DNA of 64,000 nucleotides, taken from Conoideocrella luteorostrata (lineage: Eukaryota > Ascomycota > Sordariomycetes > Hypocreales > Clavicipitaceae). The translations under genes were made by a program, and so were the position numbers. Below, piece after piece: positions 34,127 through 45,078 of this stretch. The DNA lies in assembly GCA_032433595.1 (NCBI GenBank), contig JASWJB010000106.1:1-64000 (forward strand), read 5' to 3'. The notes beneath the pieces are model-generated. The model worked only from the letters and a program-made list of their open reading frames with translations. It ran no database searches and was not told the DNA's origin. Position 1 is the stretch's first letter. Every line of letters starts with the position of its first letter.

Positions 34127-36343
34127 TGTGCTGTGGGTTGTTGCTAGTGATAGCAGGTGCAGGATCTTGCTGTAAAGACCGGAGTAGAAACAAACAAGAA
34201 AACAGGCCAAGTTCTGTAGAATAGAGGAAGAGTTTTCTAATTGGGAAATGAGTGTTGGGAAATGTTGATTAATACAAATTATAGTTTGATATACAGTGAC
34301 ACCACGACCAACATCACGACCAACAGCGTAGCTGGCAGGCAGCCTCCTCCAACAAACATCTAGACGGAGGAGTTGCCCCTCTTCTAGTAGCGTGATGCCA
34401 TCCCTTTCCGAACCAACGTTGTTGTAAAAGGACTCAGGGATTCGGTGCTTCCCGGAGAACGACCACTTTTCTCTCCACCAGACCAGTACTGAGGAAAAGA
34501 CTGAGAATCATTCATAATGGTTCGCCCAATTCGCATGATGTCACTCTCCGCTCGTCTAACTCCAGCAAAACAATCGCCTTCAGCCCCGTCGTCGTTCCGA
34601 GCCTTAGGTCGCCCCATGGGGAGGTTGAATTGGACGTCTCGATCCTCTTTTCATTTCCGAATACCCTTACCAACCTTCGAGGCCTGGTACTGACACTGTC
34701 CAACGGCTTTCCCGACTCCATGAGTCAGTCTGAGCACCAACGCGACTACGCTAATCGTGTCGTGGCGTTGCTGGATATATAGCCCGCCACATGATGAGCA
34801 AGCACTTTGGCGTCCATGCTTCCCACCGCCAAGACATCTCCTCCGCTCCATCGGCACATTCCGGCACGGTTCGCCCCAGAGGCAGACATGCGCATCACGC
34901 ATCCACGTGCGTTGCCGGGCGCTAAAATGGGTGCTGTTTATTTCCATCCCATTTCTAGCTCAGTGACGGGTTGTCCGCCCGAGCACCTGCCCCCACGCTA
35001 CTCCTCATGCCATGGCCCTTTCCCACTCGACGTACAAGCGAACCACATTACGCGTTGGGCCTAGCCGGGAGGTTTGCCAGTTACTCTTCAATGTGGTAAG
35101 CCAGACCAGCGGAATGTTGCTAGATTTCTACGGCGTGTGCTTCATGGGCGTCGTCTTCGATAGGGTGTGCATCCTTGATGAAAAGTGGCCTCTGGCTACG
35201 CCATTTTTTGTGTGACAGTGGGCTTGAAACGAGCAGCCTTGCCATGTATTGGAGAGCCACAAAGCATGTGTGCTGGAATCGCTGAATTTTCTGAAGCTGT
35301 TAGTGATTGTGCTAGCAGGCGTGCTAAAGTATGCGATTTCCCCAGGTTCAAACTGAAAAGATTGTGAGGTGTGCGGGTGTGCGGCGCAGAAGTCTGATAT
35401 CTTGCCTTCATGTCACCCTGGTGGGTCGGGCTCGTGCTTGTCACACAGAAAGATCATGCTCAAATTGCTTAGATTAGAATCTGTGACAGAGGTGGTCTTT
35501 ACGCCTTTGGTCTCGAGCATGTGCCGGGGTTTTTTTTTCGAAATCTCTGTCAAGTTGCTTGGAAGGGCCTCATCAGTTGAGCTCAGCAGCCACTTGACTC
35601 ATACAAAATGAACGGAGAATAAGTACAGAGAAGCTCTTACAGTGTTCCCAAACACTAGCTTTTCTTTATCGGCCGGCGGGTTGTGGCCGGCGGTTTATGT
35701 CGCTCCCCGCTTGCCTGACTCGTTGCACGAGCGACATTATCCTCGGTGTGGCATTTGCGCCGATGCACTGGGCTGACCCATTCTCACGTAAGTGGGTTTG
35801 AAACACGGTATTTGCCGAGAAGGCGACGATGCTCATCGTGTGGCGGACTTTGTCTGGCTGCGTGATGTGAAAAAGTAATAATTGGATTCTCGTGTCTAAA
35901 GTGACTGTACGGTAAATATTAGACCAGTTGCCGCCATTCCATGTAACAAGGGTTTTCCCTAATATTTAGGTATAGGATTGAATTTCTTAAAGACATTATC
36001 TATAAAGACTATTGGAGTGCCGCCATTGTAAAATTCGTTAATCATCTAGCGTCGTGCAAGTCGCGTTAGCACATTGACTCCTTCGGTTAATTATGATTTA
36101 TGCAGTAAATTGTCATGGCAGTGAAGATGTCGAAGTTCTGTGGCTGGAGTTGTATATCATAATATATATGTGTATATTTGGCTTATAACTACAATTTTCA
36201 ATCCTAATTTTTTTTTTCGTGTCAACTCTCTGCTGTTCGTTGGCCACTGCCACAATTCAACTTTTAAAAAAAAGGAGGCTCAAGGACGACATTCCATATA
36301 TCAACATGAATAGAGGGTAGAATCTCTTGGTAAGGAATTTCCA
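34127..36343. other. Gene-poor stretch
   Basis: No frame resembles a known protein. Several 60-98-codon frames overlap on both strands at 34384-35611 without splice or motif support. The interval 35850-36300 is AT-rich with A/T homopolymers. Confidence 0.5.
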
Positions 36344-36984
36344 TTATTTATCTCTACTCCTAATCATTCTATACAAGTACTTGACGTACTGTCGGCAATT
36401 ATTTGTCACAACGTTATATTTAGGACGCTGACGACAGTAGTCCTCTCCTATAGAAGGGTAAGCCTAATAGAAGGCTAGCTTGGGATAGCAGGATTTTCAA
36501 GAAACTTACCAAACGTTTGTATCGCGTCGCCTGAATAATCACCAACATACCCGGCCAGCCTGTACATGTTCTTGGGTCTGGTCTTCCGCCACTGCTCGCC
36601 GTCCCGATAATGATTAGCCCACCAGTTCTTGTTACGAGCAGCTTTCGTCACATCGCCGTGAACGCTGCCGCTGGAACCTTCATGGTCTTTGCTCATATGA
36701 AACCGCTCAGCTAGGAACTCTGTCCCGTTTTCAGTGTCGACGACGATGCCAACCACTAAGGCGTTGTGGGTGAAATGCTTCATCACGGCCGGCTGTCCGC
36801 TTATAGTCCAGAACTCATACAAGGCGTAGGTCCTGGTAAGGAATATTTTCTTGCCACGGAGCGCCCGTTTCAGAACCTGGTAGTTTTCTTCGCCATGACT
36901 CCTTTGGAATTTTTCGACATGACCGCCATTTCCCAGGAGAGCGAAAATGGAGATCGCCGCGAACAAATATCTATATAATTGCAT
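36344..36984 (-). CDS. Secreted protein with LRAT/NlpC-like His...Asn-Cys signature
   Basis: The single-exon frame ends soon after a consensus donor, so I read two exons: 36984-36510 and 36447-36344, intron 62 bp with GTAAGT and CTATAG, giving 192 residues. Residues 1-20 (MQLYRYLFAAISIFALLGNG) form a signal peptide. The middle has HFTHNALVVGIVVDTENGTEF (His73 before a beta strand), and the second exon supplies YNVVTNNCRQYVKYLY with Cys176. A His early in a strand and a later N-C-x-x-(F/Y) helix are the layout of permuted papain-like LRAT and related NlpC/P60 proteins. The catalytic role is inferred, not shown. A fungal secreted hydrolase or effector is plausible. Confidence 0.7.
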
Positions 36985-38033
36985 AATATGCTGTGAAGGG
37001 CCTTGGGCATTCTGAAGGTGGTGATGGTTACAACGATAGATCTGAGGTATCTAGAGTGTAGGGTTTGTATGCGAGTGCCCTAATCTTCATATAGCGACAG
37101 AGTACTGCAAGTATAGCTGGGATATAATAGCGGGATAAACCGACTTCCAAGATGCTGTAGGTAGAGAGAATGGGTAGGTGGGTAGCAAGGCATTAATTCA
37201 TAGAAACTGGGGATTGTCGCTGCGTGTTTAAGCTACATCACAAATGCAAAACAAATCGGAATCGGTTGCGGCGGTCAAGGGTCACGTCATATGTAGCGTC
37301 AAACACCCACTAAAGGAACTTTATGAAGATGGAAGACCACACTAGCAGAATATTTACATTTTCTTATCTTTAAACAGCTTCTTTGTTATTCAAGTTAAAG
37401 ATGTCGTAGGTATAGTGTCCTACGTAAACTGCTATAATACTGAAAGCCTCACTGTTAATTGTCGTCTGTTCGATGGTGCTAGAAGGAGCAGCTCAGGGTT
37501 ACTCAAAAGCGAGGCCACTAGGGCTTGGATCCCGGGGGAAACGAACGAAGCTCAGTCATTTGAAAACGGTACATATATTGATGGTGGGAACCTAATATTA
37601 TCAGAGCGATTTATTGCATAGGGCTTACCATTACTAAAATATGAGATTTCCACAAATCCCCTGGCTAGAAAGACGCATTAAAGACTTGGGTGGGGTATTA
37701 TGCTTGGTCTATAAGTAAGCTAGCTCTATCGACAAGTTAGAAACGTATACTAATCGCAAAGATTATTCAGCTTAATGCTCCACACCATGGCGTCTCTAGC
37801 ACTAAGAACTAACCCATCGTCTGATAGTGCTGCAAACAACTGATGGGCTCTGCAACCAAACCGTCCATGGAAGAGCTCGTAGGCCGACGATACCCAACAA
37901 CATGGCTATTACTCAAGGGAAAGGCAGGGCACACAGCCCACCGCAGCTCTCTTCTCGACACCGCCGAAATTAAACATTCTCAGTGGAATTAGTTATCCAC
38001 CAATGAATACATAAGTTTTAATACTCGGGTAAG
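36985..38033. other. Intergenic region
   Basis: Promoter side of the secreted protein gene, then AT-rich DNA. A 68-codon plus frame at 37415-37621 has no recognisable feature. Confidence 0.5.
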
Positions 38034-38228
38034 TCAACATACGCAGGCAAGTGACTTGAAGGCCCCAGTAATGCAACCAGTGCCAGTTTGTCGCAGACCC
38101 CTGCAACCAGCGTCTGCGTAGACGGTGCATTTACTGACTGGGTTGATGGCGACACTTGCGCCGACCACTACTGTGGCCAAGCCAGCTTTCAGAGGGATGG
38201 CTGTGATAGCGAAGATACAGAGCTTCAT
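38034..38228 (-). CDS. Small cysteine-rich secreted peptide
   Basis: A 64-residue frame with ATG at 38228. The first 25 or so residues (MKLCIFAITAIPLKAGLATV and following) are hydrophobic and read as a signal peptide. The mature part holds Cys34, 42, 52, 62 and 64 in CTVYADAGCRGLRQTGTGC and a final ACVC. The spacing C-x7-C-x9-C-x9-C-x-C in such a short product is typical of fungal small secreted proteins. The odd number of mature cysteines leaves one unpaired or used for dimerisation. No homologue is recognised. It could be chance, but composition and position in an accessory block favour a gene. Confidence 0.6.
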   Translation of the reverse strand: MKLCIFAITAIPLKAGLATVVVGASVAINPVSKCTVYADAGCRGLRQTGTGCITGAFKSLACVC

Positions 38229-38664
38229 GGTGGCGATGCTTGCAATGGATGATGGACGGATGGATAGTGTTGAATCCCTCCGTCAAGCACAATAGGAAGC
38301 ACGGAGCAGGTCACGTGGTCACCTTTTGGCCACGATATTTATACGACGATATCAGGGCTTTCTCCCTGACTTGTTTCCTCTTCCTAGATAGACAGATTTG
38401 ATACATCGTTTTTGCATTTTGAAGCATTGATCTAGATCACTGCACAATACCCTGTGCAACCCACAGATAGATTAAAATAAGACAATTAAGGCAGCGAGTG
38501 TGACAAGAGATACTGAAGACTGTTGTGTTGTCTGTGAGCTTTCATTTTTTTCTGTTCAAAGTATAGCAACCGCCCTATTTATAGTTTGTTCTTTCGCCTA
38601 TGTGCTTTTGAATCTCTCGTGTTTTGGGTCCAGTCGGCGGTTGTTTAATGATATACGGTCGACA
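38229..38664. other. Intergenic region
   Basis: AT-rich; nothing coding seen. Upstream side of the Cys-rich peptide gene. Confidence 0.4.
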
Positions 38665-38945
38665 TTATGACCGTGCGGTCGATGCTATAACTAGCCGAGC
38701 GACTGCTAGTATTTTTTTTTTTCTAAGAAGCGACGAATTTTGCCAGTTTGGCATGATCTGCACATCGCTTACGGTAAGAGGACGTCTACGGAGTAATGAA
38801 GGGGGAAATCTGGTCTCCAGTCGCATCGTGCAGTACACATTCCATCCTCGTCCCGCAAAGGCCGTAAGTAGGTTTAGCCCAATACCTCGATTGGCGCCTA
38901 AATAAAGTGAAGCGCAGCGTTGGCGTTGGATTTTGATAATTGCTT
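38665..38945 (-). pseudogene. Short-chain dehydrogenase N-terminal fragment
   Basis: The minus frame reads LYLGANRGIGLNLLTAFAG and RGWNVYCTMR, the first beta-alpha-beta unit of an SDR with the GANRGIG cofactor loop at about 38880-38899. After about 40 residues similarity fades into a Lys/Arg-rich run at the T-tract near 38713 and no catalytic YxxxK follows. Only about 100 residues of a 250-residue family remain, so this is a decayed fragment. Confidence 0.6.
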
Positions 38946-39152
38946 GTAGGATGCGGCCATGGGGCGTGAAACCTATGTCGAGAATCCTGCGGTCCTTCAT
39001 TTTAGGCCCTGTAGATGGCTACTGCAGCTTAGCGTGGTACATGAAAATGCAGACCAACAAGGGATTTATGTAGAGTGGACACATTTCCCTAATTTTGATA
39101 GAAAATTAGCTGGCGGAAATGGCTAGCGCGTCCTTTGTGCATGCTTTATGAA

Positions 39153-39183
39153 GGCTGATAAGTTTGCTTCGTTTCGTGGATCA
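39153..39183 (+). repeat. 31-bp direct repeat, copy 1
   Basis: The sequence beginning GGCTGATAAGTTTGCTTCG and ending TGGATCA is identical to 39958-39988. It may be part of an old transposon. Confidence 0.75.
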
Positions 39184-39957
39184 CAGCCTAGACCGGGGCC
39201 GCGTAGCTCCCTGAAATAGGCTTAGATGCCAAGAATGAAGTAAATTCTGCCGTTTTCTGGCTGATAACAATAAAGCCGCGAAATCTGGCTGATAAGTTTG
39301 CAGCCTGCCATGACTAGCTTTCTCGGCGCCTATGGCCTCGTGCCAGAGTAGTTTATTATGCATAGTAAGGCTAATAATAATCTACTTCTCGCGATATCAA
39401 CCTTATGGTGTTGTAAATCACTAAGAAGAGCGCGGAGAGTGCTCTATTAGCCCTATCAATGCCTCTGCGAGCATCTTGCTGATAGCGACGAATTACCGGC
39501 ATTAGAAGGCACGCAGGCATCGCTAACAACATCACGAGATTACTATGAGCAGCTTCTTAAGGCGCCTGATGGGCTTTTTTTTAAACCTTTTCTGGATGCC
39601 AAAAGAGACCTTTTATAAGCTCTGTACTGTTAAGGACTCGAGCTTAAGCTCGCGTACCTACAAGGCGCGCGCTGACGGGGAGTGGAGGGACAAGACAGGC
39701 ATACCCCTGTCAGGGGGCACACTGTAGCGCGTTAGTCTAGCAGCGTAGAGAAGGGAGGAAGGGAGCTTCTCGCTCCCTCTCCTTCTCCCTTCTCTCTCCT
39801 TAAGCTTATAGATATTACAATTGACGCTTGTTTGCAGATGCCCCAAGGCCAGTCCATTACATGTACTCCGTAGGTAGCTTCGCATAAAAACGGGTCCTAG
39901 AACTGTACATTGTATTATCCCCACTTAGTTCACATACAACTTGTACCATGCATTGTC

Positions 39958-39988
39958 GGCTGATAAGTTTGCTTCGTTTCGTGGATCA
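39958..39988 (+). repeat. 31-bp direct repeat, copy 2
   Basis: Identical to 39153-39183, same orientation, 805 bp apart. Flanking bases differ immediately outside on both sides. Confidence 0.75.
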
Positions 39989-40210
39989 GACCCTTATTAG
40001 TTGGTAACCGGCTTCCCTCCCGTCCCCAAAATTGAGCTAGCTCATCGCTTTCGTGCACGGGCCACGAATGAGCCGAGCCAAACCCATCAATTCATCAACT
40101 CCCTCAAAGACGTCAGTCACCCAGAGTCACGCACCACCCCACTTTGTCCTTCCACATTCTCCAAATCCTAGACCCCCAATAAGAGTGCGCAATCAAGTGA
40201 AATCGGTCCA

Positions 40211-42172
40211 ATGAGCCCTCAAACACACTCTTGCGTCCTTTGCGGATACACTGTCGGTCATCATCATCATCATGACGGCCAGGACTCTCCCTGGACGGCC
40301 CTGTTTCGCATCCGTAAGGTCTAATGCAATTCTTCTCATGGCAGACAGCTAATCAAAAAGCTAGTCTATTCAATCGAAGATCGAGTCGCAGTCACAGGGG
40401 TAGGCCTTTTTAATGATGCTGGAGCCAGTCACTTGGTAGCTCCTCTTGACTTTGGCGCACGCTGGGACACCTCGGAATCCAGCGTTCAAATTGGAGTTGT
40501 TCGTCAGCTGCCAGTTAATGGCCGGTATGGCTTTCCCTTCCATGAAGCTTGTTGGCTACTTCTAGAGCAAGCCCATTCTCCAGCACTCATCCCCCAGAGA
40601 CGTCTATTTGATGTCTGCCGCTCACTGCCATTTTCCGATCGAATGGATTGCATTACGTGGGACCACGATTACGGGGGCCTGGTTTCAGCAGATAACGACT
40701 CCTATCCTTGGGAGGATCTTTTTGTCGACCAAGAACTTGCCTTCGCAAGTAACAACCCGTACCTCGTACCGGAAATTGAGCAACTCCCCAACGAAACTCC
40801 AATATTACTAGAAGATATCCCCATGATGATATCAAAAAGTGCTGATATCTTTGCCCGATTTCCACTAGAAATCATCACTATGATCTCACTATATCTGCCT
40901 ACAGTTGACTATCTAAACGCTCGCTTGTCTTTGCCATCATTTTATCCGGTTTTTTACACCCAGGAATTTTGGGCCTCTAGGTTCCTGCTTAGTGCCGATC
41001 GTTCCTGGGTTTTTGAGTCACGAAATTGGGAAATCGCATGTAACTGGTTATGGTTTTATCGCCGCACAGCCAATGGCTCGCCCTCGATAAAGAACCGTGA
41101 GAGAGTTTGGCGATTGGTCGAAAAGGTTAAGAAGATTCTATGTTTAGAGTGGATTGAGCCTATCTCATATTCCGTTACTGACGACGCGGCTAACTCAAAT
41201 TGGCTAAAAGCGGCTGGAGATTTACGACCAGAGACAAATGGGCCATACCAGGGTTTTACCGGAGGCTGTCGTCAATTCCATGAGAAACATGTATATATTC
41301 CTCCGGATCAACTCTCTCATTTAGCATTTTCTCTTATCAAGCCTGGAAATGCCACATATATCACAGGGATTAAGGTCATTCTAATTCAGGGCGAAGCTAT
41401 TCAGTTGGGATATAAGGCAGATGAGGAGCGCATTTTAAATATCACGTGCCTGACTGGATTTAACGTAGCAGTTGGATCCAGAGGCATACAAGGTATCCAG
41501 TGCATTCTTGACAATGATCAAGAATCATCATGGATTGGATGTCCGGATACCGCCCCAAAGACACGACGGCTTGGATTTGTCGGACCCATAACAAGCATTA
41601 AAGCTGCATTCGATGTAAGCTCAATTTTCTTCTTTACAAATTGATGCTAATAATTGCATACATAGGGTTACAAGATGGTCAGCCTGGCAGCTAACGGCTG
41701 CATTCGCCCTGGGCAAGATAAGTTGCGCAGTTCGGCATTCTGGTATCCTCGAATTCCCGAGATGGGCCTGCATCTAAACGAGAGTGGGTTTACGGCAGGG
41801 CAGACGGCCATGATTAGATACGACCCAATTTGTTGGACAAGGTTCGGAGGACCTGCAGGCATGTACCTCAGATTGCTAAGCGGAATATCGGTCACTGCCG
41901 ATGCGGGGTGTCTGAGGGCTATAGAGTTTCACTACAACGACAACGAAGGTGTCCCTCTGGAATGCCGTAAAGTAGGGAGATGCACGCCGTCCGAATACGC
42001 CAAAACCATGCACTTCGAAGTTGACGGCCTCGGTGGAGAAGTCATCGACTCTTTGATAGTTTATATCCGTCAATATCCCAACACGGTACTTTGGTACTTG
42101 AAGCCGGGAGTCTTGGAGTCATTCAAGGCATGTTCTTCACATTCTGCACTCGCTCAGTCTAACAAGAAGTAG
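40211..42172 (+). CDS. DUF7600 / F-box-like fungal protein
   Basis: The main coding part is about 40376-41614 joined at a GTAAGC donor to 41666-42172 (FD|GYKMVSL). An upstream ATG at 40211 begins MSPQTHSCVLCGYTVGHHHHH and reads to DSPWTALFRIR, the Cys-x2-Cys opening usual for these proteins, but the GTAAGG donor there is out of phase with the LVYSIEDRVAVTGVG continuation, so the first junction is unresolved. The body has an F-box-like helix pair (FARFPLEIITMISLYLPTVDYLNARL) and a long C-terminal domain with GIQGIQCILD and WIGCPD, as in the DUF7600 proteins abundant in Hypocreales. A role as a substrate receptor for SCF ubiquitin ligases is inferred from the F-box only. Confidence 0.75.
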
Positions 42173-42404
42173 GTTTCGACTAATTATGGAAATTCATATC
42201 ACTTCGCATCAATGCTGCAGAAAAGAACAACAAACCATCGTACCGCTTCCATTGAAAAGACTTTATCGTTAGTTGAAGGGTTCACCATAAATGGTTTCTA
42301 CTGGACTCAGGTGGTACATGCTCACAATGCTTTGGAGTTATATTCACTAATCGTTAGCAGCATGGAAATAGGATCATGGCTTTGGGGGCAATTACTGAAA
42401 TGGG

Positions 42405-42863
42405 TCAAGATTGTAATTGTGCAATGCGTGATGCATGTACGGAATTTCCGTCGATGCCATTGGTGTAGAAGTGCACGCCTGTAGTTAACAAGCCACTAAT
42501 ATATATGCCTTTGGTTATTCTTGACTTCAGTGTACATTGATTTAGAGAGAGTCCACCGGAACAATGTTCTTCAAGGATTTTTGACGAGAGGAGGGATTTC
42601 AGAAGTGGAGATGGGATACAAGATATAGTAAATTCTTGGCCAGTAGCTTCGATCAAAAACTCGGCGTGGGTCTGCTCACAAGGACACAAAATGGTAAACC
42701 CAGAATCATTGGGCCGTATCTCATCGAATTTCATAACCTTAGTTCGGTCGTCTGTAAGAAGCCTCTGTAGATAGCGAGGGTTATCATAAGGCATGGCGTG
42801 AACAGATATAGACCACATGCTGTTCCAGTCCTTCATAAAGAGCACTTGATTACTCATTGTAAA
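42405..42863 (-). pseudogene. Partial duplicate of the 23.5-25.5 kb oxidoreductase
   Basis: A 150-residue open frame (MSNQVLFMKDWNSM onward) matches the C-terminal middle of the broken FAD/NAD(P)-binding gene, about 24051-24492 against about 42417-42863, at roughly 85-90% DNA identity by eye. It reads through NSMWSISVHAMPYDN where the larger copy is frameshifted. It lacks both dinucleotide-binding folds and so cannot be an enzyme by itself. It lies directly downstream of the DUF7600 gene. Confidence 0.85.
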
Positions 42864-44442
42864 GTTAGGATTAAGGTCTTAAAGCAACTAGACCTTTTTG
42901 TGAGAGTAAGAAGAGACATAGCAGAACAAAGTATAATTAGAGCAACGTATTAGTTGCTAGTGAACTTAAGAAGTCTAACAGAAAAGCCAAGAGCTTATGG
43001 CGGTACTATGCAGAATATATTTGCTAGCTAGACTATTCAGCTCAGGGTCTCGTTCAAGAAAGGAAGCGGAGCTTTTGGTTTTTCCCACTCGATATGGCTG
43101 TAGTCAGTATCCTTGTCCCAACTGTCAATCCTCGGTAATTACAAAGAATTCTAAAGGAGGAGGGTTCTCTAAGGTTCTTATATCTGAGATGACATTTGGT
43201 CTTTGCTCTCCCAATGTTTCTTTGCGCTATAAGTTTACACTACTATTCAGCAAAGTAAGCTCCTTTGTTGCCTTCTCTCTTCCCCTGAAGACCTTTTCCT
43301 ACGTCATGTCGAATGCTTGTTCATTCTTGAGTATAACAAAAATGGTTTTAGGAGGTATGGGCTGAGGGAGAAGCGGGAATATTTGTGTTTCCTGCTTCGA
43401 AGGAGTCGGGAAATGCCAAAGTGGCTGTGGCACCGATGATTCGTCACTTTTGAATGCAAGTTTATTTATGTAATGGAATCATCGTGCGAGGGAAATTTAA
43501 ACAAGCGCGGGCGCAGAGCTACATCCTGGATAATGTGGTCGCCCAAACTTCGTACGTACACTTTGATCGTGCTACGACATCATAGTTATAGGCTTATCTG
43601 CGGACTTTTCTTCATCTCTGTGTAGGACGTCTTCCGAGACTCCGAACGTCTCATCTTCGTCTCCTGCACACGCTTATTGTTGCAGGAAATATTGGACACA
43701 GCCAGGTACTAGTTCGCTATCACTGTTCAAAGCTCGACTCAGAGCGCTGGCACCACTATGCGAAGAATTTAACGCAGAAATAACTGAAACATGAAGAATA
43801 AAAGTCGGTATTGATCATTATCGCCTTCAACAGATATTCCTGATTCGATTCGACAAGTTCTACACGTCAAGTCACAGATGTCGGCGCCTGGCCGAAAAGA
43901 CACGACGTGTCCAATTGCTGATGCCTGGCCAGCCGTTGCTTGCTGCACTCCTAGCTCTAGCTGCCTGGTAAACGCCACGATGCGGCTAAAGACAAGGCTG
44001 GGGCTCAACTTGCCTAGTCTCTTGTCAGGCGCAAAGAATTTGAGCTGGTTGCATCGTGTTCTCAAGACATTGCTGCCTAGCTACTGAACTGCCCGGAACG
44101 TGGCAAGCTCCGTGTCAGCCTGGGGTGACACGATCTTCGCTGAAACCGGCAGCGGGTGCCAGGACTAGCGTGTGCCTGCGCTGGCGTGCATGGGGTAGGT
44201 GTAGTAGCGCATAAGGCACTTATTCACTGCATTGGTCCTTCCTGTACGAATTTGCACCCTAGCTTTTGCTGAAGGCAGCAGCCAAGTAGCTAGTTATATC
44301 AAATGCAGTTGTCTGGCTTGAAACCAGTCAAACAAAATGCTTGTCTCGTCAGCTTCCATTTCACCCATTTACCGCTGCATTGCCGTCAAGCGGCTTCGGC
44401 CTTGTAGATCTATCCCATAACCCGCTCCGAGATCCCTTAATT
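42864..44442. other. Intergenic stretch
   Basis: A 122-codon plus frame at 42997-43365 is Ser/Phe-rich and unrecognised. Other frames are short. The last few hundred bases are upstream of the F-box gene. Confidence 0.5.
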
Positions 44443-45078
44443 ATGACATCCTCTGGATTGACCGCCACCGATCGGCTGCTGCACCACCCCGCACGGCGTG
44501 ACACAGCGAGGCAATCGTTGCCCAGCCCCGACCACAAGACATCATCAGCAACAAATCTTTTGTCATTGCCAACAGAGCTGCATCTAGCCATCTGCGACTA
44601 CTTAATCTACCCAGACGCCCTATCTCTCAAACACGCCAACAGACACTTCTACGGCCTCGTCGACACTGGCATAGAACTTAAGATTGACTGGCTGGTCTCT
44701 CGTCGCAGACTCCACCTCGAATGCCCCAACGACAAGGGATGCGATTTGAGAAGTGACCTGCGATTCTGTCGCGGAAGTGTGGCGTAAGTTGCAAAGCTGC
44801 ATGCACAGCTGCATGTCCTGACGTTCTCGGCTTACTTAGTAACATGTCGTGAATAATAAAGTTTATTGATGAAACGAAGGCGCGAACACGTTGAGTGCGA
44901 CGGTCGACCTGGCATTGGATGCATCGTCTACGGCACCCCTACCTGCTCGCACCGCCAAAGGAGTCCGAATAGGTGGCGATCGCGCCTTCATACCAAGTTT
45001 ACCATTGAACTTTGGTGGATTTTACTGGCACCTCTGCCTCTCCTTTTCGCGTGGCTATGGACCATGGTCGCCGCATAG
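44443..45078 (+). CDS. F-box protein, small, with hydrophobic C-terminus
   Basis: Two exons (44443-44783 and 44862-45078) join at RGSVA|LLMKRRREHVEC for 185 residues; the donor is GTAAGT and the acceptor AAAG. The start is the first ATG (MTSSGLTATDRLLHH); the longer frame needs TTG. The F-box lies at about 38-75 (NLLSLPTELHLAICDYLIY, then ALSLKHANRHFY). After it a Cys-bearing module follows, HLECPNDKGCDL and VECDGRPGIGCIVYGTPTC, and the protein ends in a hydrophobic stretch (ILLAPLPLLFAWLW) that could be a membrane anchor. F-box proteins recruit substrates to SCF ubiquitin ligases. Substrate unknown. Confidence 0.75.

Larger units (their letters stand above)
38946..40210. other. Accessory stretch with internal direct repeats
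   Basis: Contains two 31-bp direct copies (annotated separately) and related shorter GGCTGATAA words at about 39259 and 39288. A frame near 39530-39740 partly reads RDYYEQLLKAPDGLFFKPFLDAKRDLL before a stop, suggesting a dead mobile-element protein that I cannot name. The last 200 bases are the promoter side of the DUF7600 gene. Confidence 0.5.
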
